The notes beneath the pieces were generated by a model. That model had not been told where the DNA came from, searched no databases, and saw only the letters and a program-made list of their open reading frames with translations. 64,000 nucleotides of DNA from Archaeoglobus sulfaticallidus PM70-1 (GTDB taxonomy: Archaea > Halobacteriota > Archaeoglobi > Archaeoglobales > Archaeoglobaceae), in NCBI RefSeq assembly GCF_000385565.1, contig NC_021169.1, forward strand, positions 496,001 to 560,000, in the 5' to 3' direction. Position 1 is the stretch's first letter; every line of letters begins with the position of its first letter. The position numbers and the translations under genes were made by a program. This document shows, piece after piece, positions 28,057-36,732 of this stretch.

Positions 28057-28855
28057 AGGAGAGGTATATCTGATAGGTGCAGGCCCCGGAGATCCGGAGC
28101 TTTTAACCCTTAAGGCTTTGAGGCTTATAAGGGAAGCAGATGTGGCCCTCATCGACGACCTCATCGGAGATGAGATAAAGGAACTCGTTAGGAGAGAGTG
28201 CAAAGAGGTCATAGATGTTGGCAAGAGGGCTGGAAGGCATAAGAAGACACAGGATGAAATAAATGAGCTCCTTTACAGGTATGCGAGTGAGGGTAAGAAA
28301 GTTGCGAGAATTAAAGGTGGAGACCCATTCGTTTTTGGCAGAGGTGGAGAGGAGGCAGAGTTTCTCGCTGAGAGAGGTATCAGGGTCAAAGTAGTTCCCG
28401 GCATATCCTCTGCAATAGCAGCTCCACCACTGGCGGGAATACCGCTGAACCACAGGAGGTTCTCTCCGGCAGTGGTCATAATGACGGGAAGGGAAAGGGA
28501 GAGCAGGGAAGGCAAGGAAAGGATCACATGGGATGCTCTCGCGAAAATCAACGCGACAATAGTGATTCTGATGGGAGTATCAAATCTGGAGAGGAATGTC
28601 CGGAAACTGATAGAGCATGGAAAGGACCCGGAGACTCCTGTGGCGATCATCGAGAACGCGACCATGGAGAATCAGAGAGTTGTGGAGGGAAAATTAAAGA
28701 ATATAGCCGAGATAGCCAGAAAAAAGGGTGTGAAAGCACCAGCCATAATCATCATAGGGGATGTTGTTGGCCTGAGAGAAACTCTCAGAGATTTCGTCAG
28801 CTATCCAGATATTTCGCAAACAAATTCGCCAGATAAAGATCAAACGGATAGTTGA
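28043..28855 (+). CDS. cobA: Uroporphyrinogen-III C-methyltransferase
   Basis: A tetrapyrrole methylase of about 270 residues (GEVYLIGAGPGDPELLTLKAL, KGGDPFVFGRGGEE, PGISSAIAAPPLAGIPL) that makes precorrin-2, the branch point to sirohaem, haem d1-type haem synthesis and cobalamin. The ATG at 28043 lies within the end of hemC. The last 59 bases overlap the convergent cobY gene, and its last ~15 residues (after FVSYPD) look like an unstructured tail. Confidence 0.93.
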   Translation: MVTAKGEVYLIGAGPGDPELLTLKALRLIREADVALIDDLIGDEIKELVRRECKEVIDVGKRAGRHKKTQDEINELLYRYASEGKKVARIKGGDPFVFGRGGEEAEFLAERGIRVKVVPGISSAIAAPPLAGIPLNHRRFSPAVVIMTGRERESREGKERITWDALAKINATIVILMGVSNLERNVRKLIEHGKDPETPVAIIENATMENQRVVEGKLKNIAEIARKKGVKAPAIIIIGDVVGLRETLRDFVSYPDISQTNSPDKDQTDS

Positions 28856-29345
28856 TGTTAAGGGCCAGCAGTACATTCTCAAATTCAAAAAACTTCTCTT
28901 CTCCTTCAGATACTGTGTTTATCCCTATCAGCACCCTATCTCTATATATTTTGCATGAAGAACCCTTTGGAATCTTTTTCAAGCTTATGCATCCGGTGAG
29001 GCTGATGTCTTCCGAGAAGGCTCTCTCTATTGCTTTTATGTCATCCTTCCTGATGAATGGAATATCACATGAAATGCTGATGAAAGCTCCATACTCCTTC
29101 AGAATCCACACGACATCCTCGACATAACCCTTTCCGGGAGTTCTGATGTGGGGTATCTCATTCTGCTTGCAGAATCTCTCCGTTTCGGGAGTGTTCCTGC
29201 TTAAAGCTACAAGGCAGTCTGAGGAGGTATCAAGCACGGCATCAAGCACCCTTTCAATCAGCCTTTTGCCACCTACTTTGAGCACAGCCTTCTCTCTTCC
29301 CATCCTGCTCGATTTTCCTCCAGCAAGAATCACTTTAAGAACCAT
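28797..29345 (-). CDS. cobY: Adenosylcobinamide-phosphate guanylyltransferase (CobY type)
   Basis: A 182-residue nucleotidyltransferase with VILAGGKSSRMGREKAVLKVGGK and the acidic metal motif SCDIPFI. The fold is shared with MobA, but the gene overlaps cobS and lies beside cbiB, so I assign it to CobY, the archaeal enzyme that activates adenosylcobinamide phosphate with GTP. The C-terminal ALNINYPFDL resembles that family. MobA remains the alternative. Confidence 0.8.
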   Translation of the reverse strand: MVLKVILAGGKSSRMGREKAVLKVGGKRLIERVLDAVLDTSSDCLVALSRNTPETERFCKQNEIPHIRTPGKGYVEDVVWILKEYGAFISISCDIPFIRKDDIKAIERAFSEDISLTGCISLKKIPKGSSCKIYRDRVLIGINTVSEGEEKFFEFENVLLALNINYPFDLYLANLFAKYLDS

Positions 29346-30025
29346 GCTGAAGCTGCGATGATGAACAGGCTTAAAGCCCTTGTGATCTCAGCGCAGGCTC
29401 CGACGCAATCGCCGTTGATTCCTCCAAAGTTCTTTCTGCTCTCTCCTGCCACAATGTACGGTGTGATCATGGCTAAGGTTGATAGCAAATACACTCTGTC
29501 AATCATGGAAAGGAATACGATCACTGCCATGTATATGATAGAAGAAAGGACTAGTCTACTTCTGCTCAGACCCTCTGCGAAAAATTTCCCCATACCATCC
29601 ATAAAATCCCTGTTTGAGAGCATCAGCAGCATCGACATCTTCGAGTTCACCTCTGCTGCAAACACTCCCATGAACGGAATCGCTTCAAGAGCTTGGAGCT
29701 GCACGGCAATAATCAAAACAATGGAAAGCACTCCAGCAGTACCAACCTCAACTCCTTTCATAGCCCTAATCTTTCTCTGAGCACCTCCCTTGGTTGCCAG
29801 ACCGTCGAAGAAATCGGCTAAACCATCGATATGTATTATGCCGATGATTAAATACAGAGAGAGCAGGGATAGAAAGCTTTTGAATGGAATATTCGCGTAA
29901 AGAATTGCAGCGGGTATGAATGCTGTTATCAGACCGATTAATGGTAGTAGGGCAATTTCCTGCCTTGCTTTATAGATATCTCCATTTACGGGAATCCTCG
30001 TAAAAAAGGAGATGAGATCCTTCAT
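29330..30025 (-). CDS. cobS: Adenosylcobinamide-GDP ribazoletransferase (cobalamin synthase)
   Basis: A 231-residue membrane protein with about six hydrophobic segments and the conserved cytoplasmic motif HIDGLADFFDGLATKGG, where the aspartates bind metal. It joins GDP-cobinamide and ribazole phosphate. It overlaps cobY downstream by 16 bases. It is divergent from cbiB across a short promoter-bearing gap. Confidence 0.92.
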   Translation of the reverse strand: MKDLISFFTRIPVNGDIYKARQEIALLPLIGLITAFIPAAILYANIPFKSFLSLLSLYLIIGIIHIDGLADFFDGLATKGGAQRKIRAMKGVEVGTAGVLSIVLIIAVQLQALEAIPFMGVFAAEVNSKMSMLLMLSNRDFMDGMGKFFAEGLSRSRLVLSSIIYMAVIVFLSMIDRVYLLSTLAMITPYIVAGESRKNFGGINGDCVGACAEITRALSLFIIAASAWFLK

Positions 30026-30083
30026 TGCTTGGGGTTAATTGATTAAAGATAAATTTTTTTTGATTGGATGGCTTTTGAAAGCT

Positions 30084-30944
30084 ATGGCTGAAATGCTTCT
30101 GGCTCTCCTGCTTGCACTGGCAATAGATCTTGCAGTTGGGGAGCCTCCCGAAATAATCCACCCAACGGTCTGGTTCGGGAAAATAATAGGATTCTTTGAC
30201 AGAATTTGGGAAAGAAGGGGAAAAATAGATTTTTTTGCGGGAATGGCTTTCTCGGTTTTTGTTATTGCTTTTGCTTTCCTGCTATCCAGAATACCCGATT
30301 TGCTCGACCCTTTGGGATTGATTCTGTCAGCATATTTGCTGAAAACAACGTTCTCTATAAGAAGTCTTGAGGAGCATGTGCGAAACACGGCAGTGGAGGA
30401 TATATCTCTTCAGAGAGAGATGACTGCTAAGATAGTCAGCAGAAATGTTGAAAACCTTGAAAGGCATGAGCTATGCTCGGCATCCATTGAAAGCCTCGCG
30501 GAGAATATGGTTGATGCTGTAATCTCTCCTCTGTTTTACTACCTCCTTTTTGGCCTGCCCGGGGCAATGGTGTATAGGGCCATCAACACGATGGATGCGA
30601 TGATTGGATATAAAGATGAAAGGTACCACCACTTTGGAAAGTTCGTTGCCAAGCTTGATGACATGCTGAACTTCATTCCGGCGAGGCTTGCAGTTATCTT
30701 CTTCATTCCGTTCAATCCGAAAAAAGTCTGGAATTACTACAGGAAGGCAAGATACAAGATAAATGACAAGGCTATTGCAATGATGAGTGCGGTTCTTGGG
30801 GTTAAACTGGAAAAGAAAGGAGTGTACTCTTTTGAAGGTAGAGATCCTGAAGTAGAGGACATACTGAGGGCTATAAGGGTTTATAGGATCGTGGTTCTCG
30901 AGTTTTTAATAGTTGTAGCACTCATAGCACTCAAAAAGATTTAA
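30084..30944 (+). CDS. cbiB: Adenosylcobinamide-phosphate synthase
   Basis: An integral membrane protein of about 286 residues with the CbiB markers DLAVGEPPEIIHPTVWFGK, SIESLAENMVDAVISPLFYY, GLPGAMVYRAINTMDAM and IGYKDERYHHFGKF. It attaches the aminopropanol arm to cobyric acid. I use the ATG at 30084; a TTG at 30039 in the same frame would add 15 residues. A TATA-rich gap separates it from divergent cobS. Confidence 0.92.
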   Translation: MAEMLLALLLALAIDLAVGEPPEIIHPTVWFGKIIGFFDRIWERRGKIDFFAGMAFSVFVIAFAFLLSRIPDLLDPLGLILSAYLLKTTFSIRSLEEHVRNTAVEDISLQREMTAKIVSRNVENLERHELCSASIESLAENMVDAVISPLFYYLLFGLPGAMVYRAINTMDAMIGYKDERYHHFGKFVAKLDDMLNFIPARLAVIFFIPFNPKKVWNYYRKARYKINDKAIAMMSAVLGVKLEKKGVYSFEGRDPEVEDILRAIRVYRIVVLEFLIVVALIALKKI

Positions 30945-30972
30945 TAGGGGGGACAGACCTCGTATCTGAGGT

Positions 30973-32415
30973 ATGGATGAATTCAACCCGCTCTACAAGA
31001 GGTGGAGGAAGGGGCTTAAAAGGGTGGCTTTAGTCTATCCCAACCGCTATGTTGGGGGTATCTCGAATCTGGGCTTGCAGTACATCTACCACAGAATAAA
31101 TTTAATGGATGGGTTCGTTTGTGAGAGGTTCTATTCCGATGTTTTTGATGGGTTGAAGAGCGTTGAAACCTCAACTCCCCTTTCCAGTTTCGATATTGCC
31201 CTGTTCTCAATCCAGTACGAGGAGGATGTGTTCAAGGCATATGAGATCCTAAAGAAAAGCGGGTTTAGTGGTTTGAAGATAGCCGGAGGGCCGTGTATAA
31301 TGGAAAATCCAAGGCCATACGAGAAAATCTTTGATTTTCTGTATGTTGGGGAGTTGGAATCATCCAGTTTTTTCGACAGGCTTCAATTTAATGACCTGAA
31401 AGATTGCGAGGGGATCTACTCTCCGGGAAAGCGCGTTAAAAGTGTTAGGAGTAAGCTGGATGAGCATCTGGAGATGCAGATAATCGGGAATTCAGCATAT
31501 GGGAGGGCTTTGCTTCTTGAAATCGGGAGAGGGTGTGTGAGGAACTGCAGGTTCTGCATAGTCAGAAGAATATACTTCCCGTGCAGGTGGAGGGATGCGG
31601 AGCTTTTGCTTGAGGTTGCTGAGAAAAACAGAAAGTTTGTGGACAAAGTTGCACTGATAGCTCCTTCTCCTTCAGATCATCCCGAGTTCAGGGAGATAGT
31701 CTTTGGGCTTGCAGACATGGGGTTCTCGGTCTCTCCTTCATCGATCAGGGCTGATAAGATAGATGAGGAGATAATAGGAGTTCTGAAAGCATCTGGGCTG
31801 AGAACTCTGACAATAGCTCCTGAGGCTGGTAGTGAGAGACTGAGAGAGGCTCTGAACAAGGGAATAGGGTATGAGGACATAATCAGAACATCTGGACTTG
31901 CGGGAGAATACGGGATCGAGAAAATAAAGCTGTACTTCATGGTCGGTCTGCCGGGGGAGAGAAAAGAGGATCTGGATGAGATCGTAAACCTCGCAAAGGA
32001 GGTAAGGAATTCTGTAAGGCGAGTGGAGATCTCCGTAAACCCGCTCGTGCCGAAGCCTCATACGCCCTTTCAATGGCTATCCTTTGGGGGGAAGCTGGAG
32101 TTTAGGAAGGAGGACATCAGGGAGTTGAAGGAGAAAATAAAGTACCTGTGGAAGAATTTAAGGGGCTTTGAGTTTAAGGCTGGAAGTGTGGAGGAGTTTG
32201 CTGTCCAGACGGTTATATCTAGGGGAAAGCAGGATGTTTTCCCTCTGATTGAGAGCGGGAGAGCTAACTCTTTCAGGAACATCTTCAGACTCGGTTTGGA
32301 CAGGTATCTTGGCTCTGTGGAAGAGCATTGGAGTTGTGTGGATCACGGCTATGATGCTAAAAGGTTGAGAATGGAGCTCGAGAGAGCTTTGAGGATTGCG
32401 GGAATTGACTTTTAA
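30973..32415 (+). CDS. Radical SAM protein with B12-binding-like N-terminal domain
   Basis: A 480-residue protein. Residues 1-150 resemble a cobalamin-binding-like Rossmann domain (VALVYPNRYVGGISNLGLQ, FSIQYEEDVFKAYEIL, KIAGGPCIMENP). The radical SAM core carries LEIGRGCVRNCRFCIVRR (CX3CX2C) at about residue 183 and TIAPEAGSERLREALNKGI, in the style of the MiaB/Elp3-like group. It lies downstream of cbiB. The reaction is unknown; the cobalamin link is inferred from domain layout and position. Confidence 0.8.
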   Translation: MDEFNPLYKRWRKGLKRVALVYPNRYVGGISNLGLQYIYHRINLMDGFVCERFYSDVFDGLKSVETSTPLSSFDIALFSIQYEEDVFKAYEILKKSGFSGLKIAGGPCIMENPRPYEKIFDFLYVGELESSSFFDRLQFNDLKDCEGIYSPGKRVKSVRSKLDEHLEMQIIGNSAYGRALLLEIGRGCVRNCRFCIVRRIYFPCRWRDAELLLEVAEKNRKFVDKVALIAPSPSDHPEFREIVFGLADMGFSVSPSSIRADKIDEEIIGVLKASGLRTLTIAPEAGSERLREALNKGIGYEDIIRTSGLAGEYGIEKIKLYFMVGLPGERKEDLDEIVNLAKEVRNSVRRVEISVNPLVPKPHTPFQWLSFGGKLEFRKEDIRELKEKIKYLWKNLRGFEFKAGSVEEFAVQTVISRGKQDVFPLIESGRANSFRNIFRLGLDRYLGSVEEHWSCVDHGYDAKRLRMELERALRIAGIDF

Positions 32416-32474
32416 CACGATTTTAGCACGATTATAATCAAAAAATATTTCTTTAATCATGTCCATTTAGCACT

Positions 32475-33350
32475 ATGATATGCGGCGAGCTTAGAGATGT
32501 GCTATGCTTCGATGCAGAGATTCTCAACGAGAACATAATATCCAACTATCTGGTAAAATGTGAGAAACCATCCCTCGTTGAAACGGGCCCTGCATCGATA
32601 TCAGCCAGTCTGGCTGAAATGATTGAGGAGTATATGGGAGGTCTGGACTACATTTTCATAACACATATCCATCTCGATCATGGCGGTGGGGTTGGACACC
32701 TGCTGAAAAATTTCGATGCTAAGGTGGTATGTCATCCGAAAGCTGTGAAGCATCTGACCAACCCGGAAAAGCTGTGGAAAGCATCCGAACAGGCTCTGGG
32801 TGAGGTTGCGAGGGTCTATGGAAAGCCGGAGCCTGTGGATGAGGGTGCCATTATCCCTGCGGAGGATGGACAGGAATTTGATTTGGGCAGTGATGTGATC
32901 AAGGTCATTCACACTCCCGGACACTCTCCACATCACATCTCCTTCTATCTGCGGGAAAGAAAGATTCTCTTCCCGGGGGATTCCGCAGGATTTCACAGCG
33001 AAGGAAGGTTGCTGCCCACGGCACCACCACCCTTCATGTTTGATCTCGCGATAGAGTCGCTTGACAAGCAGATCTCTCTGGATTATGAGTATATCGCATA
33101 CTCCCATTACAGCTTTGCGAAAAACGAGGGACAGCTTGAGAGGATCAGGGAGATGAAGGTAAGGTGGATGGAAATAGCCCTTGATGTTGTCAGGAATAAT
33201 GGAGGAATTGAAGAACTGGATAGAAGGCTTAGGGAGGATGTGGACTACAGCTTCTTTGTGAAGTACGACTCGATTATAGCCAGAGGATTTCACCAGCTGA
33301 CTCTTCTGGGGTTCTACGAGTATGCCAGAAGTAAGCTGGATAAAGGCTAG
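32475..33350 (+). CDS. MBL-fold metallo-hydrolase
   Basis: A 291-residue metallo-beta-lactamase-fold protein with THIHLDHGGG (HxHxDH), HTPGHSPHHIS and FPGDSAG, which supply the di-metal ligands. The C-terminal 90 residues are helical (MEIALDVVRNNGGIEELDRR). It is related in layout to the broken MBL gene at 53224-54043. Substrate unknown. Confidence 0.85.
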   Translation: MICGELRDVLCFDAEILNENIISNYLVKCEKPSLVETGPASISASLAEMIEEYMGGLDYIFITHIHLDHGGGVGHLLKNFDAKVVCHPKAVKHLTNPEKLWKASEQALGEVARVYGKPEPVDEGAIIPAEDGQEFDLGSDVIKVIHTPGHSPHHISFYLRERKILFPGDSAGFHSEGRLLPTAPPPFMFDLAIESLDKQISLDYEYIAYSHYSFAKNEGQLERIREMKVRWMEIALDVVRNNGGIEELDRRLREDVDYSFFVKYDSIIARGFHQLTLLGFYEYARSKLDKG

Positions 33351-33386
33351 AGAAGATAGATAGTAACCCTCATGCCCTTACTCTCT

Positions 33387-33647
33387 TTAAATGTTCCCAC
33401 CACCGAGGAACAGCAGGATTATAATCAAGCTTACAACGGGTAGCCATGAAACCATAAACACATAATCCTCCATGGAAGATCCATCATCTCGATAGGGACT
33501 GGGTTGCCAAGGATCGCTATCACTTTGAGCTTCGCCATCACAGGAACGATACAAACTGATAAGCAACAATCAGATAAAGAGATGAAGAAGTATCCCACCC
33601 AGGAAAACCCTAAAAATTTTATATCTCTCTGCTCTCCTAAACCCCAT
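33387..33647 (-). pseudogene. Small two-helix membrane protein ORF interrupted by TGA
   Basis: Read from an ATG at 33647, the frame encodes a basic start (FRRAERYKIF), a hydrophobic helix (VFLGGILLHLFI), an in-frame TGA at 33572-33570, then more hydrophobic residues (LLLISLY). A polar linker (CDGEAQSDSDPWQPSPYRDD) and a second helix (VVSLIIILLFLGGGNI) follow before the natural stop. The continuity across the TGA suggests one protein of about 86 residues with a nonsense codon, or a 60-residue product starting at the TTG right after it. Unrecognised. It starts opposite the pheS start codon, which weakens the case. Confidence 0.35.
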
Positions 33648-35070
33648 GATGCTTTCTCCGATGGAAATAACCCTGATAAAATCGCTTGAAGAGGGTAAGG
33701 ATTATGATCTCGAGCAGGCCGCTAAAATTTCCGGATTGAATAAGGATGCTGTTTTAAAAGCTTCATATCTCCTTCAGGAGAAGGGTTTGGCTGAGGTTAA
33801 GGTTGTTAAGGATATCAGCTATAGGCTCACTGATGAGGGGGAGAAATATCTTTCAGAGGGTTTGCCTGAGGAGAGGCTGTACAGCCTTATAAAGCAGGGT
33901 GTGGACTCAATAGATCAGGCCAAGAAGGAGATGAAGGATTTTGGAATCGCCATAGGATGGCTCAGAAAGAAGGGAATAGCGAAAATCGAGGGAAAGAAGA
34001 TCGTGCTGTTAAAGGATGCAGATTTCAGGGAAAAAGAACTTTTGAAAAAGATAGATGATGGAGAGACTCCTGAAGGGGTTGATGAACTCATAAGGAGAAA
34101 GCTCGTTTCTGTTGATGAGAAGAAGGAAATCTTCGTCAGAATACTCAAAAAACCGTCAGCAGAGATTAAGGATGTTATAAAAGATCTAACCCCAGACATT
34201 CTAATTTCCGGAAGCTGGAAGGGTAAGGAATTCCTCAAATATGATGTGAGAATACCCTCAAAGACGATTTTTACCGCGAAGTATCACCCCTACGAGAAAA
34301 TAGTTGCTGAATGCAGGAAGATATTCCTCGAGATGGGATTTACCGAGATAAAAGGCAGCTTTGTGCAGTCATCTTTCTGGAATTTCGATGCCCTGTTCCA
34401 GCCACAGGATCATCCTGCGAGAGATATGCAGGACACATTCTACCTCGATGCCTATGAAGATCTCGATGACGATTTCGTTGAGAAAGTTAAGAGAACACAC
34501 ATCGATGGCTGGAAAACAGGCTCTACCGGGTGGGGTGGTGACTGGAGCCTGGACACTGCAAGAAAGCTCGTGTTGAGGACGCACACAACTGCGATAACTA
34601 TCCACTATCTGGCCATGAATCCCGAACCTCCGGTTAAGGCTTTCTGCATAGACAGAGTTTACAGGAGGGAGAGCATAGATGCAACCCATCTACCGGAGTT
34701 CGATCAGCTTGAGGGTGTCTTACTCGACAAAGATGTTGGATTCAGGCATTTGCTTGGATTGCTGAGGGAATTCTTCCTCAAAATGGGATTCGAGGATGTC
34801 AGATTCAGACCAGGATATTTCCCTTACACGGAGCCGAGCGTTGAGCCGGAGGTGTATGTGGATGGCCTGGGATGGGTCGAGCTTGGAGGGGCTGGGGTCT
34901 TCAGGAAGGAGGTTACAGAACCACTCGGAATAAAGGGAAAGGTTCTTGCATGGGGGCTTGGAATGGGAAGACTTGCCATGCTCAGGCTTGGTATGAAGGA
35001 TCTCAGAAAGCTCTATCAGCCGGATCTGGGCTGGTTGAGGGAGATACCAGTAAGCAGGCTGAGGTGGTAA
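33646..35070 (+). CDS. pheS: Phenylalanyl-tRNA synthetase alpha subunit
   Basis: A 474-residue class II synthetase subunit. The N-terminal ~200 residues carry tandem winged-helix tRNA-binding domains as in archaeal PheS; the catalytic core has DHPARDMQDTFYL, VYRRESIDATHLPEFDQLEG (motif 2) and GLGMGRLAMLRLG (motif 3). A TTTTATAT box at 33617-33624 is 26 nt before the ATG, so the transcript is probably leaderless. One base separates its stop from pheT. Confidence 0.95.
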   Translation: MMLSPMEITLIKSLEEGKDYDLEQAAKISGLNKDAVLKASYLLQEKGLAEVKVVKDISYRLTDEGEKYLSEGLPEERLYSLIKQGVDSIDQAKKEMKDFGIAIGWLRKKGIAKIEGKKIVLLKDADFREKELLKKIDDGETPEGVDELIRRKLVSVDEKKEIFVRILKKPSAEIKDVIKDLTPDILISGSWKGKEFLKYDVRIPSKTIFTAKYHPYEKIVAECRKIFLEMGFTEIKGSFVQSSFWNFDALFQPQDHPARDMQDTFYLDAYEDLDDDFVEKVKRTHIDGWKTGSTGWGGDWSLDTARKLVLRTHTTAITIHYLAMNPEPPVKAFCIDRVYRRESIDATHLPEFDQLEGVLLDKDVGFRHLLGLLREFFLKMGFEDVRFRPGYFPYTEPSVEPEVYVDGLGWVELGGAGVFRKEVTEPLGIKGKVLAWGLGMGRLAMLRLGMKDLRKLYQPDLGWLREIPVSRLRW

Positions 35071-35071
35071 G

Positions 35072-36715
35072 ATGCCAGTGGTAACGCTGTACTGGGATGA
35101 GCTGGAGAAGCTTGTTGGAGTGGACAGGGAAAGGATCCTTGAGAAGCTCCCAATGCTTGGATGTGATATCGAGAGGGTTGAGGAAGATCATTTAGATGTA
35201 GAGTTCTTCCCAAACAGGCCGGATCTGTATAGTGTGGAAGGTGTGGCAAGGGCTTTAAGAGGATTTTTCGGAATAGAGACCGGAATAAAGAGATACCAGC
35301 CCAAAAAAGGAGACTGGAAGATATTTGTTGAGGAGAGCGTGCTTGCAATAAGGCCGAGAATAGTTGGCTGCATCGTGAGAAACCTCAAGATGAGCGATGA
35401 AGTAGTTAGATCGGTAATGCAGATTCAGGAAGACCTTCACTGGACGATTGGCAGGAACAGGAGGAAAATGGCTATTGGCGTTCACGATTTAAGCAAGATC
35501 GAGTTCCCGCTGACATACAGGGCTGTTAAATCTGACTTCTCGTTTGTGCCGCTGGACTTTGATGAAACCATGACCGTGAAGGAGATTCTTGAAAAACACC
35601 CCAAGGGTATTCAGTTCAGGTTCATTCTTGAAGGAAAGGATTCCTATCCAATGATCGTTGACGCCACTGGCTCAGCGATAAGCTTTCCACCAATAATAAA
35701 CGCTGAGAAGACGAGAGTCACCGAGAAAACGATGGACCTGTTCATTGATGTTACTGGATTTGATGAGAATGTCGATAAAGCCCTAAAGATAATCTCAGCG
35801 ATGTTCTATGATAGAGGAGGAGAGATCGAGACAGTAGAGGTGGTGTATCCAGACAGAACAGAGATAACTCCCGATATGGGTACGCGGGAGATATTTGTTG
35901 AGAGGGATGAGGTTGTAAGCCTTCTTGGATTCGAGATCAACGATGAGGAGGTTGTTGCAGCCCTTGAGAAAATGAGATTCGGTGTTAGGCTGGGCGAGAA
36001 AGGATTCCATGTTGAGGTTCCGTGTTATAGAGCAGATATCATGCACACATGGGACATAATCGAGGACATCGCGATTGGGTACGGATACGACAGAATAATT
36101 CCTGAGTATCCGAAGACCTCAACGATAGGAAACACCCACAAATGGAATGATGTCAGGGACATGGTTAGGGAGATAATGATCGGGCTTGGCTTTACCGAGG
36201 TGATAACCTTCACGCTGAGGAGCGAGAGGGTGCAGTACGACTACATGGGAAGGACTGCGAAGCCGTGGGAGGTCTATGTTCCTGTTGAGCATCCTCTTAC
36301 AGAGGAGCACAGGATAATCAGGAGCAGTATTCTGCCATCGCTGATCGAGGTTCTCTCCCTGAACAAACATCACATTATGCCTCAGAGAATATTTGAAGCT
36401 GGAGATGTGGTTGTCGCCAGGAAAAACAGGCTCAGTCTTGCTGGGGCTATAACGCACTCTAAAGCCAATTTTTCGGAGATAAGGAGTGTTGTTCAGGCAG
36501 TGATGCACGAACTCGATCTGGGATGGGAGGCAGAGGAGTCTGATGACAGAGCATTCATCGAAGGAAGGTCAGCGAGCATAGTTGTTGATGGCAAAAGCAT
36601 AGGCTGCTTTGGGGAGATCAACCCGGAGGTTCTTGAAAAATTCCAGATCACAAACCCTGTTGTGGGGTTTGAGATAGATCTGTCGGCAATATTCGATGTT
36701 GGAGATCTCATCTGA
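35072..36715 (+). CDS. pheT: Phenylalanyl-tRNA synthetase beta subunit
   Basis: A 547-residue archaeal/eukaryotic-type beta subunit: B1 domain (LGCDIERVEEDHLDVEFFPNRPDL), a B3/4 editing domain, the B5 domain (VPCYRADIMHTWDIIEDIAIGYGYD) and a catalytic-like C-terminal domain (GEINPEVLEKF). It pairs with the adjacent pheS product. It lacks the bacterial tRNA-binding and anticodon extensions, as expected for archaea. Confidence 0.95.
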   Translation: MPVVTLYWDELEKLVGVDRERILEKLPMLGCDIERVEEDHLDVEFFPNRPDLYSVEGVARALRGFFGIETGIKRYQPKKGDWKIFVEESVLAIRPRIVGCIVRNLKMSDEVVRSVMQIQEDLHWTIGRNRRKMAIGVHDLSKIEFPLTYRAVKSDFSFVPLDFDETMTVKEILEKHPKGIQFRFILEGKDSYPMIVDATGSAISFPPIINAEKTRVTEKTMDLFIDVTGFDENVDKALKIISAMFYDRGGEIETVEVVYPDRTEITPDMGTREIFVERDEVVSLLGFEINDEEVVAALEKMRFGVRLGEKGFHVEVPCYRADIMHTWDIIEDIAIGYGYDRIIPEYPKTSTIGNTHKWNDVRDMVREIMIGLGFTEVITFTLRSERVQYDYMGRTAKPWEVYVPVEHPLTEEHRIIRSSILPSLIEVLSLNKHHIMPQRIFEAGDVVVARKNRLSLAGAITHSKANFSEIRSVVQAVMHELDLGWEAEESDDRAFIEGRSASIVVDGKSIGCFGEINPEVLEKFQITNPVVGFEIDLSAIFDVGDLI

Positions 36716-36732
36716 ACTTTTTAATTAAACTC

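Noticed and set aside
32601-33293. A 230-codon minus-strand frame antisense to the MBL hydrolase
   Set aside because: The plus-strand gene has all metal-binding motifs; the antisense frame has none and no ribosome binding site.
33570-33572. Selenocysteine or pyrrolysine-type readthrough at the in-frame stop of the small membrane ORF
   Set aside because: The codon is TGA in a hydrophobic helix, no SECIS-like structure was seen, and no selenocysteine genes are present in the window.
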